From Galeopsis tetrahit (Eukaryota > Streptophyta > Magnoliopsida > Lamiales > Lamiaceae), in the NCBI GenBank assembly GCA_963675135.1, contig OY776120.1, forward strand, positions 25,944,001 to 26,008,000: a stretch of DNA of 64,000 bases, read 5' to 3'. The notes below the pieces were generated by a model. The model did not search any database. It was not told the DNA's origin and saw only the letters and a list, made by a program, of their open reading frames with translations. Made by a program: the position numbers and the translations under genes. Below, piece after piece: positions 46,263 through 57,660 of the stretch; positions within the stretch are counted from its first letter, which is position 1; each line of letters opens with the position of its first letter.

Positions 46263-49200
46263 TCACAAAGTTCCATCATCTTGAGGAGCAATGCCATACT
46301 GAGCCCATACTCTTTTCTTCAGTTCCCAGATCTCTTTGTTGGTTCCTTTAGGGCCAGGCTTCAGCTTCTCCATCCTCATGATGTTGATGAACTCTTCAAG
46401 TATCTTTCCCTCATCAATTAAGTTCCCATTGAACTTAGGAGGCATGTACAGAATGGGACCAGGGGCCTTGAATTCAATTCTGGCCATCTCAGCTGCTGCA
46501 AACAGCTTCTGGTAGAGGTCCCTATGGTTCTCAAACATGAACTGCACAAAGACTTCATCTACACTCTCTTCAAGCCACTTTCCAATGACATAAAAGTCAT
46601 ATACAAAACTTCTCTTGGCCTCCTCCCATGCATCATTCAGTGAGATTGGAACCCACTTATCATGGTGAGGGTACTGAGTGTCCCATCTTTGCAGCATTTG
46701 AGGTTTGAGTTTTCTGTAAGAAGCCCTTCTTCTTGGAGCTTTGAAGGTTGCCCTCCTTCCATCTCTTGCTTTGTTGGCCTCAACCAACTGATCCATTCTT
46801 TCTTTAGCTCTTAGAAGAGCTAGCTTCTCCTGTGTTTCTGGATCTTTTCCAAATCCTTCTTCAAACAGCTTAGAAGGATCATCAGCAAGCTTGGGCACAA
46901 CCACTTCAGGCTCTCTGTCCTGTACTTCCTCTTCAACTTCTTCTTCAATGGCAGGCAACTTGGCTGCTTTCTTCAATCTCTTTGATTGCCTCACTGGAGT
47001 TGATTCTTCAGACTGAAATTATGATGGCAGAGTCAGGCTGGTTGGGAATTCATTGAAGGCTTGCAATTCCTTCCTCTTTCTTTCAGAAGCTCTTGTCACT
47101 TTCCCCCTTACTTCAGCAACCTTCTCTTTGGGGTCAAGTCCTGCAGACTCACCACCAGGCCTTTGAAGTTTCCTTGCCTGACTTTCCATTGCAGACATCA
47201 TGGACTCTTTGACAGCAATTTGAATCTGTTCTTCCTCAGTCAAGTCTTCAATGTTCATTGGGCCTTTGCCTTTCCCAATGTCTTCTACTGCCTCTTCCTT
47301 AATCTCAGGGACCTTCTCCTTTCCTTTGGATTCACCAATAACCAAGGTTCCCTTTGCCCTAGCTCTCTCTCTTTCCCCCTTTTTGGCATTATCAAAACAC
47401 TGGGGCTTCAAGTCACTTATAGTGACAGAGAGATGTGAGTGAGCATGAGTGAGGGACTTCAACTCCTGTAGTAGGTAAACATTCTCATCATGAATGTTCT
47501 GCATTTTGTCATCTGCCATGTTCAAGAATGTGTGGACAGGTTTCATCTTTTGAGCAACAATGGCATCTAGAGTGGCTTTCAGTGATTGATCAAGTTTGGC
47601 CTGAAGTTGATCAGTGAGGTTGGCCACAACTTGATGAGACACTTTGGCCATTAGTTCAACAGTGAACTTCTCTGCAGCTTCTTTCACCATTGCAGCTTTC
47701 AACTCTTCAACTTTCTTTCTTTGTGCAGCAGTCCTTTGCCTTAAAGCATCTTTGATTGTCCTTCTCAAGGCTCTCACATTATGCTTGTATAGAACTTTGA
47801 GACCTTGCTGCTCCTTCTGCACAGATTTGGTGAACTTGACCATCTCTTCCTTTGCCTTTGTTACCTCTGTTGAAACTGTTTGCAGTCCAGTTTCAACACC
47901 ACAGATTCTTGCATCCAGTGTTGGCAAGATTATTTCCTCTGAGCCAGTTAGCCTCATCTCCACAGAGGCTAGAGTCTTTCCTTGGCCATCTAGAGTATCA
48001 GTTGTTGTTGCATGTGCCTTACCAACTTCCCTGACCAAAGTATCCAACTTCTCTGACTGTTCTTCAATGATATTTGCAGTTTGAGTAGCAATCTGAAAGC
48101 CTGCTTCAGTGGTGTTGGCTTGCTCAAAATACATTTTGTTCAATGTGGATACATTGGCTGAAACTGCTTCAGTATTGACTGGAATATCAGTAAGGGAAGC
48201 ATCTGCAAAAAATTGTTCAATGGTAACAGCTACAGAATCTGCAAAACTAAGAGTGTTAGTAAAATCTCCCTCAACACCCTCATTCTTTTTATCTCCCATA
48301 AGGCCTGATACATCAGCACCCTCTCTCTCTTTTTCAACTAAATTCTTTTCTTCACTTTCAGTAGATAATCTCACGTTCTCTGGAGAATCAGGCCTCCTTT
48401 CACCAAGGGATTCATCAAGTTCAGATTTGACTTGAAGAATAGCCTGACTCTCATATTGGGCTGCACCCAATATTTCTACTTCATCTCCCTCTTTTGGTGG
48501 TGCACTCAGGGAACCTGTAATCACACAATCCTCACCATCATCTCCCTCTGAGTTTTTACCACTAATTGCCTTTTCAACTCCTTCCTTTCCTAAACCTGAC
48601 ACCTCCATATCCTCAACAGGATCCACAGAGGGCAGTTGTTGGGAGATCACAGTGCTTGGGCATCCCAAGGCCACTGAGTCATCCTGAATGACTAAAGGCT
48701 GGTCAATGTCCAACTTTCCTGACATTGATGAGGCTTTAGCCAAACTAGCTTCTCCCATGGAAGTCTCAACATTGTCAAGTTGTGCCTCAGGTTCAAGAGA
48801 ACCATCCTTGGCCAATGCATCTTGGACTGAGTCACCATCTTTGGTCAACTCCTCTGAATGATCAGAGTCCTTTTCAGAATGATAAGTCAAGTAATGTACC
48901 TTAGCAGAGTTGAGGCCTGGACGGTTGGGATTGGTGTTATCATCATCATCATCATCATCATTATCAGATGGACTATCAGGGTGCCTGAGTCCCTGTGCAA
49001 TTCTTTCTCTCTCAGCTAGCACCTTCTCATGAACAATGGTGCAGAACAAGGCCTCAGTGGTCAACACACTGGATTTCTTCACATTTGCAAAGTTCAGGAG
49101 CCTGTTCTCTTCAACCTGCCACCAGCTTGCTCCTTTGTCCTGAATAGCTTGAGCTATTTCCACCATAGTTCTATCCTTGATCTCAACAAGAGCTCTGAGA

Positions 49201-51029
49201 TCATAGAACTGTTGTTGCAGCCTAGGATAGTCCTTCAACCCTGGATATAGTGCATCCACATTAGCCTTGGCAATCTGCTTTAGCATCCCCTCATAAGTGT
49301 ATTCTTCACCACTTTCATCTTCAGAGGAGTTGGCTTGAGATTCAGGAGGGTTGGATTGGGATTCAGGTAGGCTGGACTGGATTTCAGGTAGGTTGGGTTT
49401 AGAAGGGTTAGAGCTTAAAACAAGTTGGGATTCAGGTGCTTTTGAGAGCAATGTTCCTGAAGAGGTAATTGGAATGGCTGGAACGGGTGGGAGAGAAACT
49501 TGATCCCCTTCTTGAAGGACAGTTTCAAGAAGTTTGGTATAAGAGAGAAGTCTTGGATCAAGTGGGGAAAAAGGTCTATCCTCAAGATTGACCAAGTCTG
49601 CCAGTACATCAATACCTGCTCTGTCAGGGGCACCTTCAGGAGAGTAAACTTTTTTGGCAATGATTGGGGCATCTTCAGGAGTCTTGCACTCCTCTTCTTC
49701 ATGCCTTGATGGGGATATTCTTTCTGATTGAATATCAGGAGAGTTGGCTTCAGGGCTGTTGGGCTTTGATTTGGATTTGGAGTTAGACCTGCTAGCTTGC
49801 CTAATCTCCTTGAAAAATTCTTTCTTCTTTTTCTCCTCTTCCATCAATCTCTGCTTCTCAGAGGTTTTGATTATTCTTTTCCTTCTTTCAGATCTTGTTG
49901 GCTGGTCAAGATCTCTGAATTCTGTTACACTTTCAGGCTGTAAGGGGACAATCTCTCTGACTTCCTCACTTTCTTCAGGAGGATTGACTCCTTCTTCAGC
50001 AACCTTTTCAATCTCTTCAGAAGTGGCTCCTCCACTTCTTGACTGGCTTTCTGGGGAAGATTCACTCAGAATATTCTTCATCTTCTTCAACTTTGGCTGA
50101 GCTTTTGGTGGTTGAGCTCTTCTCTTCCTTGGAGAAGTTCTGGTTGTGGGAACAACAGCACCTGCTTTCTTGGAAGCTGCATCCTGCTTCCTCTTTTCTG
50201 TCTTAGAAGACAGCTTCCTAAACATCACCTTTTGAGCTGGAAAAGGTTTTGGCTTGGCTTGGAGGTGGGTGTAATGTGCAAATCTTTCTAAGAGCAGGCT
50301 AGCTCTTGTGCAAAATTGGAGTCTCCCATCAACTACCACCTTGTGGTGCTTCACCTCTTTGAACTTAAACTTTTCATTCATCATTTTGTCTAGAATGAAA
50401 TTTTTCCAGATGAACTTGACTCTCTTTTCAGCAGAGTCAATCACAGCAGCCATCACTCTCAATTTAGGCATACTTATTTGTTCAACACTCCCAGAGTGGC
50501 TTAACAAACTTTTTACCACACAATCAAACAAGTGCCTAAACACTGGCTTCAAAGTGTTCTTGTTCTGAGCACTTACAACTTTCTTAGGCTCTATTATCCA
50601 TGGATAGTAGAACTCCTGATCATCTTCTTCTTTATACATTTCTGGATTCTGGCCTTCTGAAGGTAGCCCAAAGCTAGCATCCAGATCCTCAGCAGTGAAG
50701 ATGATGGTATGCTGGCTTTCTTCTTCTTCATCTTCTTCAGCATATGTTAGTTTGGTGCATACATCACCCTTTTTGCCCTTCCATCTGAGATAGGCAAAGA
50801 ATTCTGCCATGAATGGATTCAGGCAGGAATCATGCTTAGTGCCTAAGAATTTTTCTAGCCCAGCCTCCCTTAGCCATTGGAGGACTTGATGAACCTCAGT
50901 GTCTGGGCTGTCAAAAGCAACTAGCTTTTCAAACCAAAGTGAGTTTGGATTGCTGAGATAGGAGAAATCAATGTCCAAGGAGGAGTCATTGAAATCTACA
51001 AGCTCTTCCCTTTTGATTTTAGGAGCCAT
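46263..51029 (-). pseudogene. Post-pol ORF of copia C, one nonsense codon near the C-terminus
   Basis: It starts at 51029 (MAPKIKREELVDFNDSSLD). The frame is open for 1336 codons to a TAA at 47019-47021, then continues in the same frame to 46263, giving 1588 codons in total. The N-terminal ~280 residues share the plan of the A/B protein: GLEKFLG, MAEFFAYL, a variable insert, then LRVMAAVIDS. It continues with a long acidic Ser/Glu/Pro-rich disordered region (a short Asp run near 48945-48962), a coiled-coil segment near residues 980-1220, and, after the stop, a folded block with VFVQFMFENHRDLYQKLFAAAE. No signal peptide or membrane span is seen. I know of no function. The internal TAA may be a real end, a mutation or a readthrough site. 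Confidence 0.8.
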
Positions 51030-51694
51030 GGATAATTTTGAGAGATAGAAAGGTTTTGGAGAAAAGTTGCAGGTTGAGAGGTTTTGAAAATCCTAAGGGT
51101 TTGGAAATATGAGTGCGTGAGGAGGAAAAGTAAAAATTGAGGAGTTTATATATGAATGGGATTTATTAACCGTTGGTTAATAGAATATAACAGTGAGTAA
51201 TTTTGAAAAACCAATTGGATATAGTGGGGTAGTGGGCTTTCAACGGTTTGATGGAGTTTTGAATGCAAATCAATGGTCTTGATGGTGGCTCAAGAATTCA
51301 TGAAATCTTAATTAAGATTTTGCATTTAATGCTGATTTGCCATTTTGGGGGCAAAGATCTTCATAGTACACGCCATCCTAAAATGGCCTACTCTTAGACC
51401 AAGAAACCTTTTAAATGTCTAATCAATGCTAAAAATAGCAAAAATTAATTAGGACAAACATCCTGAGATGTGTTTTGACTTCCTTCTTGGTCAAACTGCC
51501 TGATTAGCTTGCCTGAGTGAGTCCCAAAATTGCTGACTGGGTCCCACTTGGACAAAGCTCCTGACCAACATTGCTGAACATCATAAGGACAACTTTGCTG
51601 AGTTTCCCTTTTTGGCTGACTGCTTCAGTGAGGTTGGTCAACTTTGCTGAAGTTCAATTTAGTCAATTTCCCCCTTCTTATGAGCCTCCTTCCT
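51030..51694 (-). other. Spacer between pol and the extra ORF in copia C
   Basis: There is no gene here. A second PPT-like AAGGGGGAAATTG (minus strand) lies at about 51665-51677, close after the pol stop, again a Sirevirus habit. CTGAGCAAAGTTG-like words recur between 51480 and 51650. Confidence 0.55.
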
Positions 51695-54600
51695 TCATTC
51701 CTCCATCTTTCCTGGATCAAGTAAGCCCAATTCAGCTGAAAGTTCCAAGAATCTTGCTTCAGCCAATGGTTTAGTCAAGATATCAGCTTTTTGCTTATCA
51801 GTGTGGATTTTGACAAGCTTGATATCTTTCTTTTCCACATGATCCCTTATGAAGTGATGCTTTATATCCACATGTTTGCATCTGGTGTGGAGCACTGGAT
51901 TCTGTGAGATAGCAATTGCACTATTGTTGTCACAGAATATTGGCACTTCATTTGAGATTACTTTGTAATCTCTCAATTGTTGCCTGAGCCAAAGTATCTG
52001 AGCACAGCAACTTCCAGCTGCTACATACTCAGCTTCAGTTGTTGAAGTTGCAACTGTATTTTGCTTCTTGGAGAACCATGAGATAAGTTTGCTGCCCAAG
52101 AATTGACAAGTTCCAGAGGTGGATTTTCTGTCAATTCTACATCCTCCATAGTCTGCATCTGAATATCCAGTGAGCTCAATGTTGTCATCAGCTGGATACC
52201 ATAATCCAAGATTCTCAGATCCCTTGAGATATCTTAGAATTCTCTTGGCAGCATCAAGATGGCTCTTCTTTGGATTAGCTTGAAATCTTGCACATACTCC
52301 AACTGCAAATGTGATATCAGGCCTGCTTGCAGTGAGATATAGCAAGGATCCTATGATTCCCCTGTAGTTAGTGGAGTTTGTTGACTCTCCACTTTTATCA
52401 GGATCCATTTTCCAGTTAGTATTCATAGGAATTCTGACTGGTTTGCTTGTAGCACATCCAAATTTCTTGATCATGTCCCTTGTATACTTGGCCTGATTGA
52501 TGAATATTCCTTTCTTTGATTGAGTGACTTGAAGTCCTAAGAACAAATTCATCAATCCCATCATGGACATCTCAAATTTGCTTTGCATGAGTTTGGAGAA
52601 CTTCTCACATAGCTTCTCATTTGGAGATCCAAATATAATGTCATCCACATAGATTTGGACTAACAAAATATCATCTCCTTCACAGATTCTGAACAAGGTT
52701 CTGTCAACAATGCCTTTGACAAAACCATGATCTAGAAGAAACTGTGATAAGGTGTCATACCAAGCTCTTGGAGCTTGCTTTAAGCCATAGAGGGCTTTCT
52801 TCAATCTGTACACCTTGTCTCCTTCTTCAAATCCTGGGGGCTGTTCAACATATACTTCTTCTTTGAGCACCCCATTGAGAAATGCACTCTTCACATCCAT
52901 TTGATACACCTTGAATCTCATGTGAGCTGCATATGCTAGGAAGAGTCTGATTGCCTCAAGTCTGGTCACTGGAGCAAAAGTCTCATCATAATCAATCCCT
53001 TCAGATTGACAGTATCCTTTGGCCACCAGTCTTGCTTTGTTTCTCACAATGATGTCATTTTCATTTTTCTTGTTTTTGAACACCCATTTAGTTCCAATGA
53101 CATCTTGATGAGTTGGCTTGTCTACCAGCTCCCAAACTTCATTTCTGGTAAACTGGTTCAGCTCCTCTTGCATGGCTATGATCCAGTTGGTATCTTGTAG
53201 TGCTTCCTCAATGTCTTTTGGTTCCTGTTCTGAAAGAAAACAACAAAACAGAGCACTTTCTCCATGAAATCTTCTAGTTTTGATCCCTTCACTTGGATTA
53301 CCAAGTATCAGGCTAGGTGGGTGGTCTTGCAACCAAGTCCTTCTAGACCTGATCCTTTCAGGAGGATTGTCCTCATCTGAAGTTGGATCACTAGATTCAT
53401 TAAATTCAGGAAAGTTAATTGAAGGATCAAGCTCAGGATCATATTCAGGGGTGTTGTCCTCATTATCAGATAAGTTGACATTTTCATTGGTTCCCCCTTG
53501 AATATTGGATCCATTAACTACCTCAGCATTGCCTGCTTCTTCATTGGTAGTCAGTTCAATTTCTCCTTCAGGTTGGTTGTCTTCTGGTTGGTTGCCATCA
53601 GGTAGGTTGTCCAGTTTTTGATTTTCATGAAGTTCAGGCTGGGCAACATCTACAAATACTGTTTCCTTGCTTTGAAGCCTTAATCTGGTTGTTCTTTGTG
53701 TTATCTCATCAATATTCAGGTTTCTATCCCTGAACTCATTAACAGATTCATCAAACACAACATGAGGTGTTTCTTCCACAATAAGAGTTTTGCAATTGTA
53801 AACTATGTAAGCCTTGCTGATTTGTGAATATCCAACAAATATTCCTTCATCAGCTTTGCTATCAAAAGCTTTCAATTGCTCTTTCCCATTATTATGGATG
53901 AAACACTTACAACCAAATATGTGAAAATAAGCAACAGTGGGCAATCTACCTTTCCATATTTGATATGGGGTTTTACCTTGTCCTTTGGTGATTAAGGACC
54001 TGTTTTGAGTGTGACATGCAGTGCTAATGGCTTCAGCCCAGAACCTTTTAGGCAATTTGGATTCAGCAATCAAAGTTCTTGCTGCCTCTTTCAAGGTTCT
54101 GTTTCTTCTTTCAGCAACTCCATTTTGTTGAGGTGTTCTTGCTGCTGAAGTTTCATGAGTGATGCCATTCTTGCTGCAGTACTCATTGATGTATGAGTTT
54201 ATGAATTTTGTGCCTTTGTCAGATCTGATCTTGACAATGCTTAGGCCTTTTTCATTACTCAATCTCATCATCAACTCAGGTAACTTGACTTGGGTCTCCT
54301 TTTTGTTCAACAAGAATACTACCCAAGTGTACCTGGAAAAATCATCAACAACAACTAATGCATATTTTCTTCCATTTAAACTTACTGGGATAATTGGACC
54401 AAATAAATCCATATGCAACAGTTGAAGAACTCTCTCAGTTGAGATGACAGGTTTTCCTTTGAATGAAGCTTTGATCTGCTTTCCTTCCTGACATGGCTGG
54501 CATATGTGTTCTTTGGTGAACACTTGATTAGACAGCCCTTTAACTAGAGAGTTTCTTGCAATCTTGTTGATGGTTTTGAAATTCAGATGATTCAATCTCT

Positions 54601-55057
54601 TGTGCCATAGCCAGCTTTGCTCATTTGTGCTTTTGGCAACAAGGCAAACTGCTTCAGGGGTTTTTCTCCAATCTGCAAAATAGACATTTCCCTTTCTCAC
54701 CCCTGTTAGTAGCACCTGTTGTGTTGATTTGTTTTTGATGGTACATTCATTTGGTGCAAATTCAACACAGTATCCTTTATCACAAATTTGACTTATAGAC
54801 AGCAAGTTATATTTTAGGCCTAGGACATATGAGACATCAGTAATTTTAACACTACCAATGTTTAGTGTACCATAGCCTCTTGTGTTCCCTTGAGAGCTGT
54901 CTCCAAAGGTTATTGAAGGACCATCTTTTTCTATGAAATCTGAGAGAAGCTCCTTGTTTCCAGTCATGTGCCTTGAACATCCACTGTCCAGGTACCATGC
55001 TGTTTTCTTGTTGATGCTTCTCTTCTTTTTGGGGTCCTTGCAGCCCTGCAAAGTCAA
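51695..55057 (-). CDS. pol of copia C: protease, integrase, reverse transcriptase, RNase H
   Basis: An open frame of about 1120 codons with no defects seen. Order: protease WYLDSGCSRHMTG near residues 22-34 (Asp in D-S-G); gag-pre-integrase and HHCC zinc region (WHKRLNHLNF...CQPCQEGKQ); integrase core with LLHMDLFGP, IRSDKGTKF and AERRNRTLK (D, D, E); RT with VYVEQPPGF, KALYGLKQAPRAWYD and YVDDIIFGS (catalytic Asp pair near residue 780); RNase H with TGYSDADYGG and STTEAEYVA. The frame opens just after a TAA and lacks an ATG, so it must be expressed from upstream. It differs in frame from gag, whose TGA (55065-55063) lies within bases of the pol frame opening. All catalytic motifs are conserved, so this copy could supply enzymes to defective relatives. 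Confidence 0.92.
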   Translation of the reverse strand: MTLQGCKDPKKKRSINKKTAWYLDSGCSRHMTGNKELLSDFIEKDGPSITFGDSSQGNTRGYGTLNIGSVKITDVSYVLGLKYNLLSISQICDKGYCVEFAPNECTIKNKSTQQVLLTGVRKGNVYFADWRKTPEAVCLVAKSTNEQSWLWHKRLNHLNFKTINKIARNSLVKGLSNQVFTKEHICQPCQEGKQIKASFKGKPVISTERVLQLLHMDLFGPIIPVSLNGRKYALVVVDDFSRYTWVVFLLNKKETQVKLPELMMRLSNEKGLSIVKIRSDKGTKFINSYINEYCSKNGITHETSAARTPQQNGVAERRNRTLKEAARTLIAESKLPKRFWAEAISTACHTQNRSLITKGQGKTPYQIWKGRLPTVAYFHIFGCKCFIHNNGKEQLKAFDSKADEGIFVGYSQISKAYIVYNCKTLIVEETPHVVFDESVNEFRDRNLNIDEITQRTTRLRLQSKETVFVDVAQPELHENQKLDNLPDGNQPEDNQPEGEIELTTNEEAGNAEVVNGSNIQGGTNENVNLSDNEDNTPEYDPELDPSINFPEFNESSDPTSDEDNPPERIRSRRTWLQDHPPSLILGNPSEGIKTRRFHGESALFCCFLSEQEPKDIEEALQDTNWIIAMQEELNQFTRNEVWELVDKPTHQDVIGTKWVFKNKKNENDIIVRNKARLVAKGYCQSEGIDYDETFAPVTRLEAIRLFLAYAAHMRFKVYQMDVKSAFLNGVLKEEVYVEQPPGFEEGDKVYRLKKALYGLKQAPRAWYDTLSQFLLDHGFVKGIVDRTLFRICEGDDILLVQIYVDDIIFGSPNEKLCEKFSKLMQSKFEMSMMGLMNLFLGLQVTQSKKGIFINQAKYTRDMIKKFGCATSKPVRIPMNTNWKMDPDKSGESTNSTNYRGIIGSLLYLTASRPDITFAVGVCARFQANPKKSHLDAAKRILRYLKGSENLGLWYPADDNIELTGYSDADYGGCRIDRKSTSGTCQFLGSKLISWFSKKQNTVATSTTEAEYVAAGSCCAQILWLRQQLRDYKVISNEVPIFCDNNSAIAISQNPVLHTRCKHVDIKHHFIRDHVEKKDIKLVKIHTDKQKADILTKPLAEARFLELSAELGLLDPGKMEE

Positions 55058-55062
55058 AATTT

Positions 55063-57522
55063 AGGTACCCTTTGAGTGTTGGGTCCTAGAGGGTTAGCTG
55101 TACCTTTTGGAATCCAAATCTGCCTGATTACTCTGATTGACTCAAAGTGACTAACTTGGTTTCCATTTACATCTACATACACAGTTTGACCCTTAAATGA
55201 CTTGGGTGACTTCTGTGTATAAGTGTTGGTCTTGTAAGGTTCAGGAGGGTTGGTGAATTTCCTTGGGACATTTCTCCTGAAGTTACTATACTTAGGTGCA
55301 GCTTGGAAAGACCTTTGTGAATAGGAGTTTGGATGGCCTATTCCTTTTGTCAGGAAAGGTTCAGGCTTCCTGAATGTTTTATACCTATCAGAGGGGATTG
55401 GCCTTAATCCATTCAGTTGAGGTTGCCTCTTTTGAGTTGGCCTTTTCTGAACAGATTTTGGACAACTTCTCTGATAAGGATTCAGATAGGTTGGCCTTCC
55501 ATTAGTTCTACCTTTCTGACCCTCATTTCTCCTGTAAACAATGTCTTTAACCTTTTCCTTAGGTATGGGTTTAGGGACATTGTTCACTTGAGTTGGTATA
55601 AAAATTCCTTTTCCCTTATCCTTGATCAGTGGTTGATTTACTTCCAGTTCATTTTGTTGTGCCACTGATCTTACAAAAGTCATCTTAGAATTGCTTGAGG
55701 AGGCAATACTAAGACCAGGTGAAGGTTCGAATGGATTATAGCCTAATCCACCCTTTTGAGCAAATTGTCTTTGAAACCCTTGAATTTCCTCTATTGCCTT
55801 AGCAGATTTGTTCAAGGCAGACATTTTCATTTTTAAGCTCCCCTCACTTAATTTCAGAGTATCAAATTCACTTGAGAGATTGTTAAATTTGGCTTGAAGA
55901 GTTCTAAATTCAAAATCTTTTTTCTTTAGAGTCAGAGTTTGTTCATCAATCAGCTTTTGTTGTTCAGAGATTCTGAGAGACATTTCTCCATGTTCTCTCA
56001 CAATCTACTGATACAACTCAGATGATTTAATGTCACCCTCAGATTCAGGAAGATTGGGCATTTTATTTTTAGATCTCAACTATTCATTTTCTCTCAGTGT
56101 CATATTGCATACTTCTTGCATTCTGGTGAAATCTTCTAACAACTTTTCAAAGTCAAGTTGGATTTCACTAGATTCATGTGTGTTAATTGAAATATTGGAT
56201 GATGAACATACCTCTTCATTTTCAAATGCCATTTGGCAGTCTTCATCACTGTCACTGTTGGAGAACAGTCCATCATCAGAAGAGTAGACACTCTCTTCAC
56301 TTGCTGATTCTCCAGCTACCATGGCCTTCCTGTTGTTCATCCTCTTGTCTCTTTTGTTTTGCCTTTCTTTTCTTTCTTTGGCACTTAGGTCAGGACAATC
56401 ATATTGAAAGTGACCCTTTTTCTGGCAATTGTAACACACATCTTCATCATCATTTTTCTTGCTTGAGGACTCCTTCCTCCTTGATGATGATGGTTCACCT
56501 TTGCTATATTTCTTTTTATCAGCATATCTGTCTTCTTTCTTTTCATCAGATACTTTGTCCTCTGATTTGTTATCAGGAGAACTGAATCTCCTTCTGGTTC
56601 TGTTATCTTGGTAGAACTTCTTGTATCTACCAAATCTGGAGTTCAGCTTCTCAAATCTTCTAGCCATGAGTGCCAGCTCCTCCTTCATTTCTGATTTTGA
56701 AACAGATTGAGAAGATCTTTGAGTATTTTTCTTCTCTGTTTCAGTGGCTTTGAAGGCAACACCTTTGCCTGAGGAAGATGGCTCATCATGCACCTTCTTT
56801 CTGTTGAGATCAAACTCATATGCTTTGAGTTCAGAAAATACTTGCTGCATAGGCATGTTGTCAAGATTGCTGGTATTTTGCATCATGACAGAATATATAT
56901 CCCACTTTGATGTGAGACTTCTCAGAATCTTCAAAGCAACTTCTCTTTTGGCATAGAACTTGCCCAAAGAATTCATCTCATTCATGATGTCAGTGAATCT
57001 GCCATCAAGATGATCAATAGTTTCATTTGGCTCCATAGTGAATTGCTCATACTTTTGGATAGCCACTTGAAGCTTGTTTTCCTTTATCTTTTGAGTACCT
57101 TCACACATAAGTGCAAGGGTGTCCCAGATCTCCTTTGCTGTGGTGCAGTGATACACTCTTCCCATCACTGCATCTGGAATGGTCTGGTACAAGGTGTTCA
57201 TGGCAATGTAGTTCAGGTTGTGCCTTTTTCTCTCTTCTGCTGTCAGCTCATCCTCATCTTTTGGCAACAGCTCCCTTGGATCTGCTTTTTGAGCATCAGT
57301 GACCTTGGGATTGAGCTTGGTGAAGGTGAATGGTCCTCTTGTGATGACTTTGAGCATTTCATCATGTTGGCAGGCAAGATGTGCTCTCATCCTGATTTTC
57401 CAGAAATCATAATTCTCAATTGAGAACATTGGCAGTTTGTGATGAGAAATATGATTGACTTGGTTTGGACCCATGTTGTTGGTGGTGTTGGCAGCATCTC
57501 CTGGAACTGCATTGTTAGCCAT
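55063..57522 (-). pseudogene. gag of copia C, two in-frame TAG codons
   Basis: The likely start is ATG 57522 (MANNAVPGDAANTTNNMGPN) within a slightly longer open frame. The N-terminal half is a copia gag domain (IENYDFWKIRMRAHL, TKWDIYSVMMQ), followed by the zinc knuckle CYNCQKKGHFQYDC and an acidic Ser-rich stretch. TAG codons at 56080-56082 and 56005-56007 split it; both could come from CAG by one change. Downstream the same frame continues with a coiled coil and a basic Tyr/Arg/Pro tail to a TGA at 55065-55063. Only two point changes separate it from a full-length Gag. Confidence 0.85.
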
Positions 57523-57647
57523 TCTTATACAGATGGACAAAGGAAAATACAAGTAGATTTTTCAGAAATTTGGATCAGTTCAGTGACCACAGAAAGTGAG
57601 ATTTTGAAAATCAATGATTCTCAGAAGCAGTGGTCTGTGAACCCCTA

Positions 57648-57658
57648 CTCTGATACCA
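57648..57658 (-). other. Primer binding site of copia C (initiator tRNA-Met)
   Basis: On the minus strand TGGTATCAGAG lies two bases inside the 5' LTR. Confidence 0.85.
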
Positions 57659-57660
57659 CT

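Noticed and set aside
47644..50100. Plus-strand open frames of 60-146 codons
   Set aside because: They are antisense shadows of the long minus-strand extra ORF of copia C.
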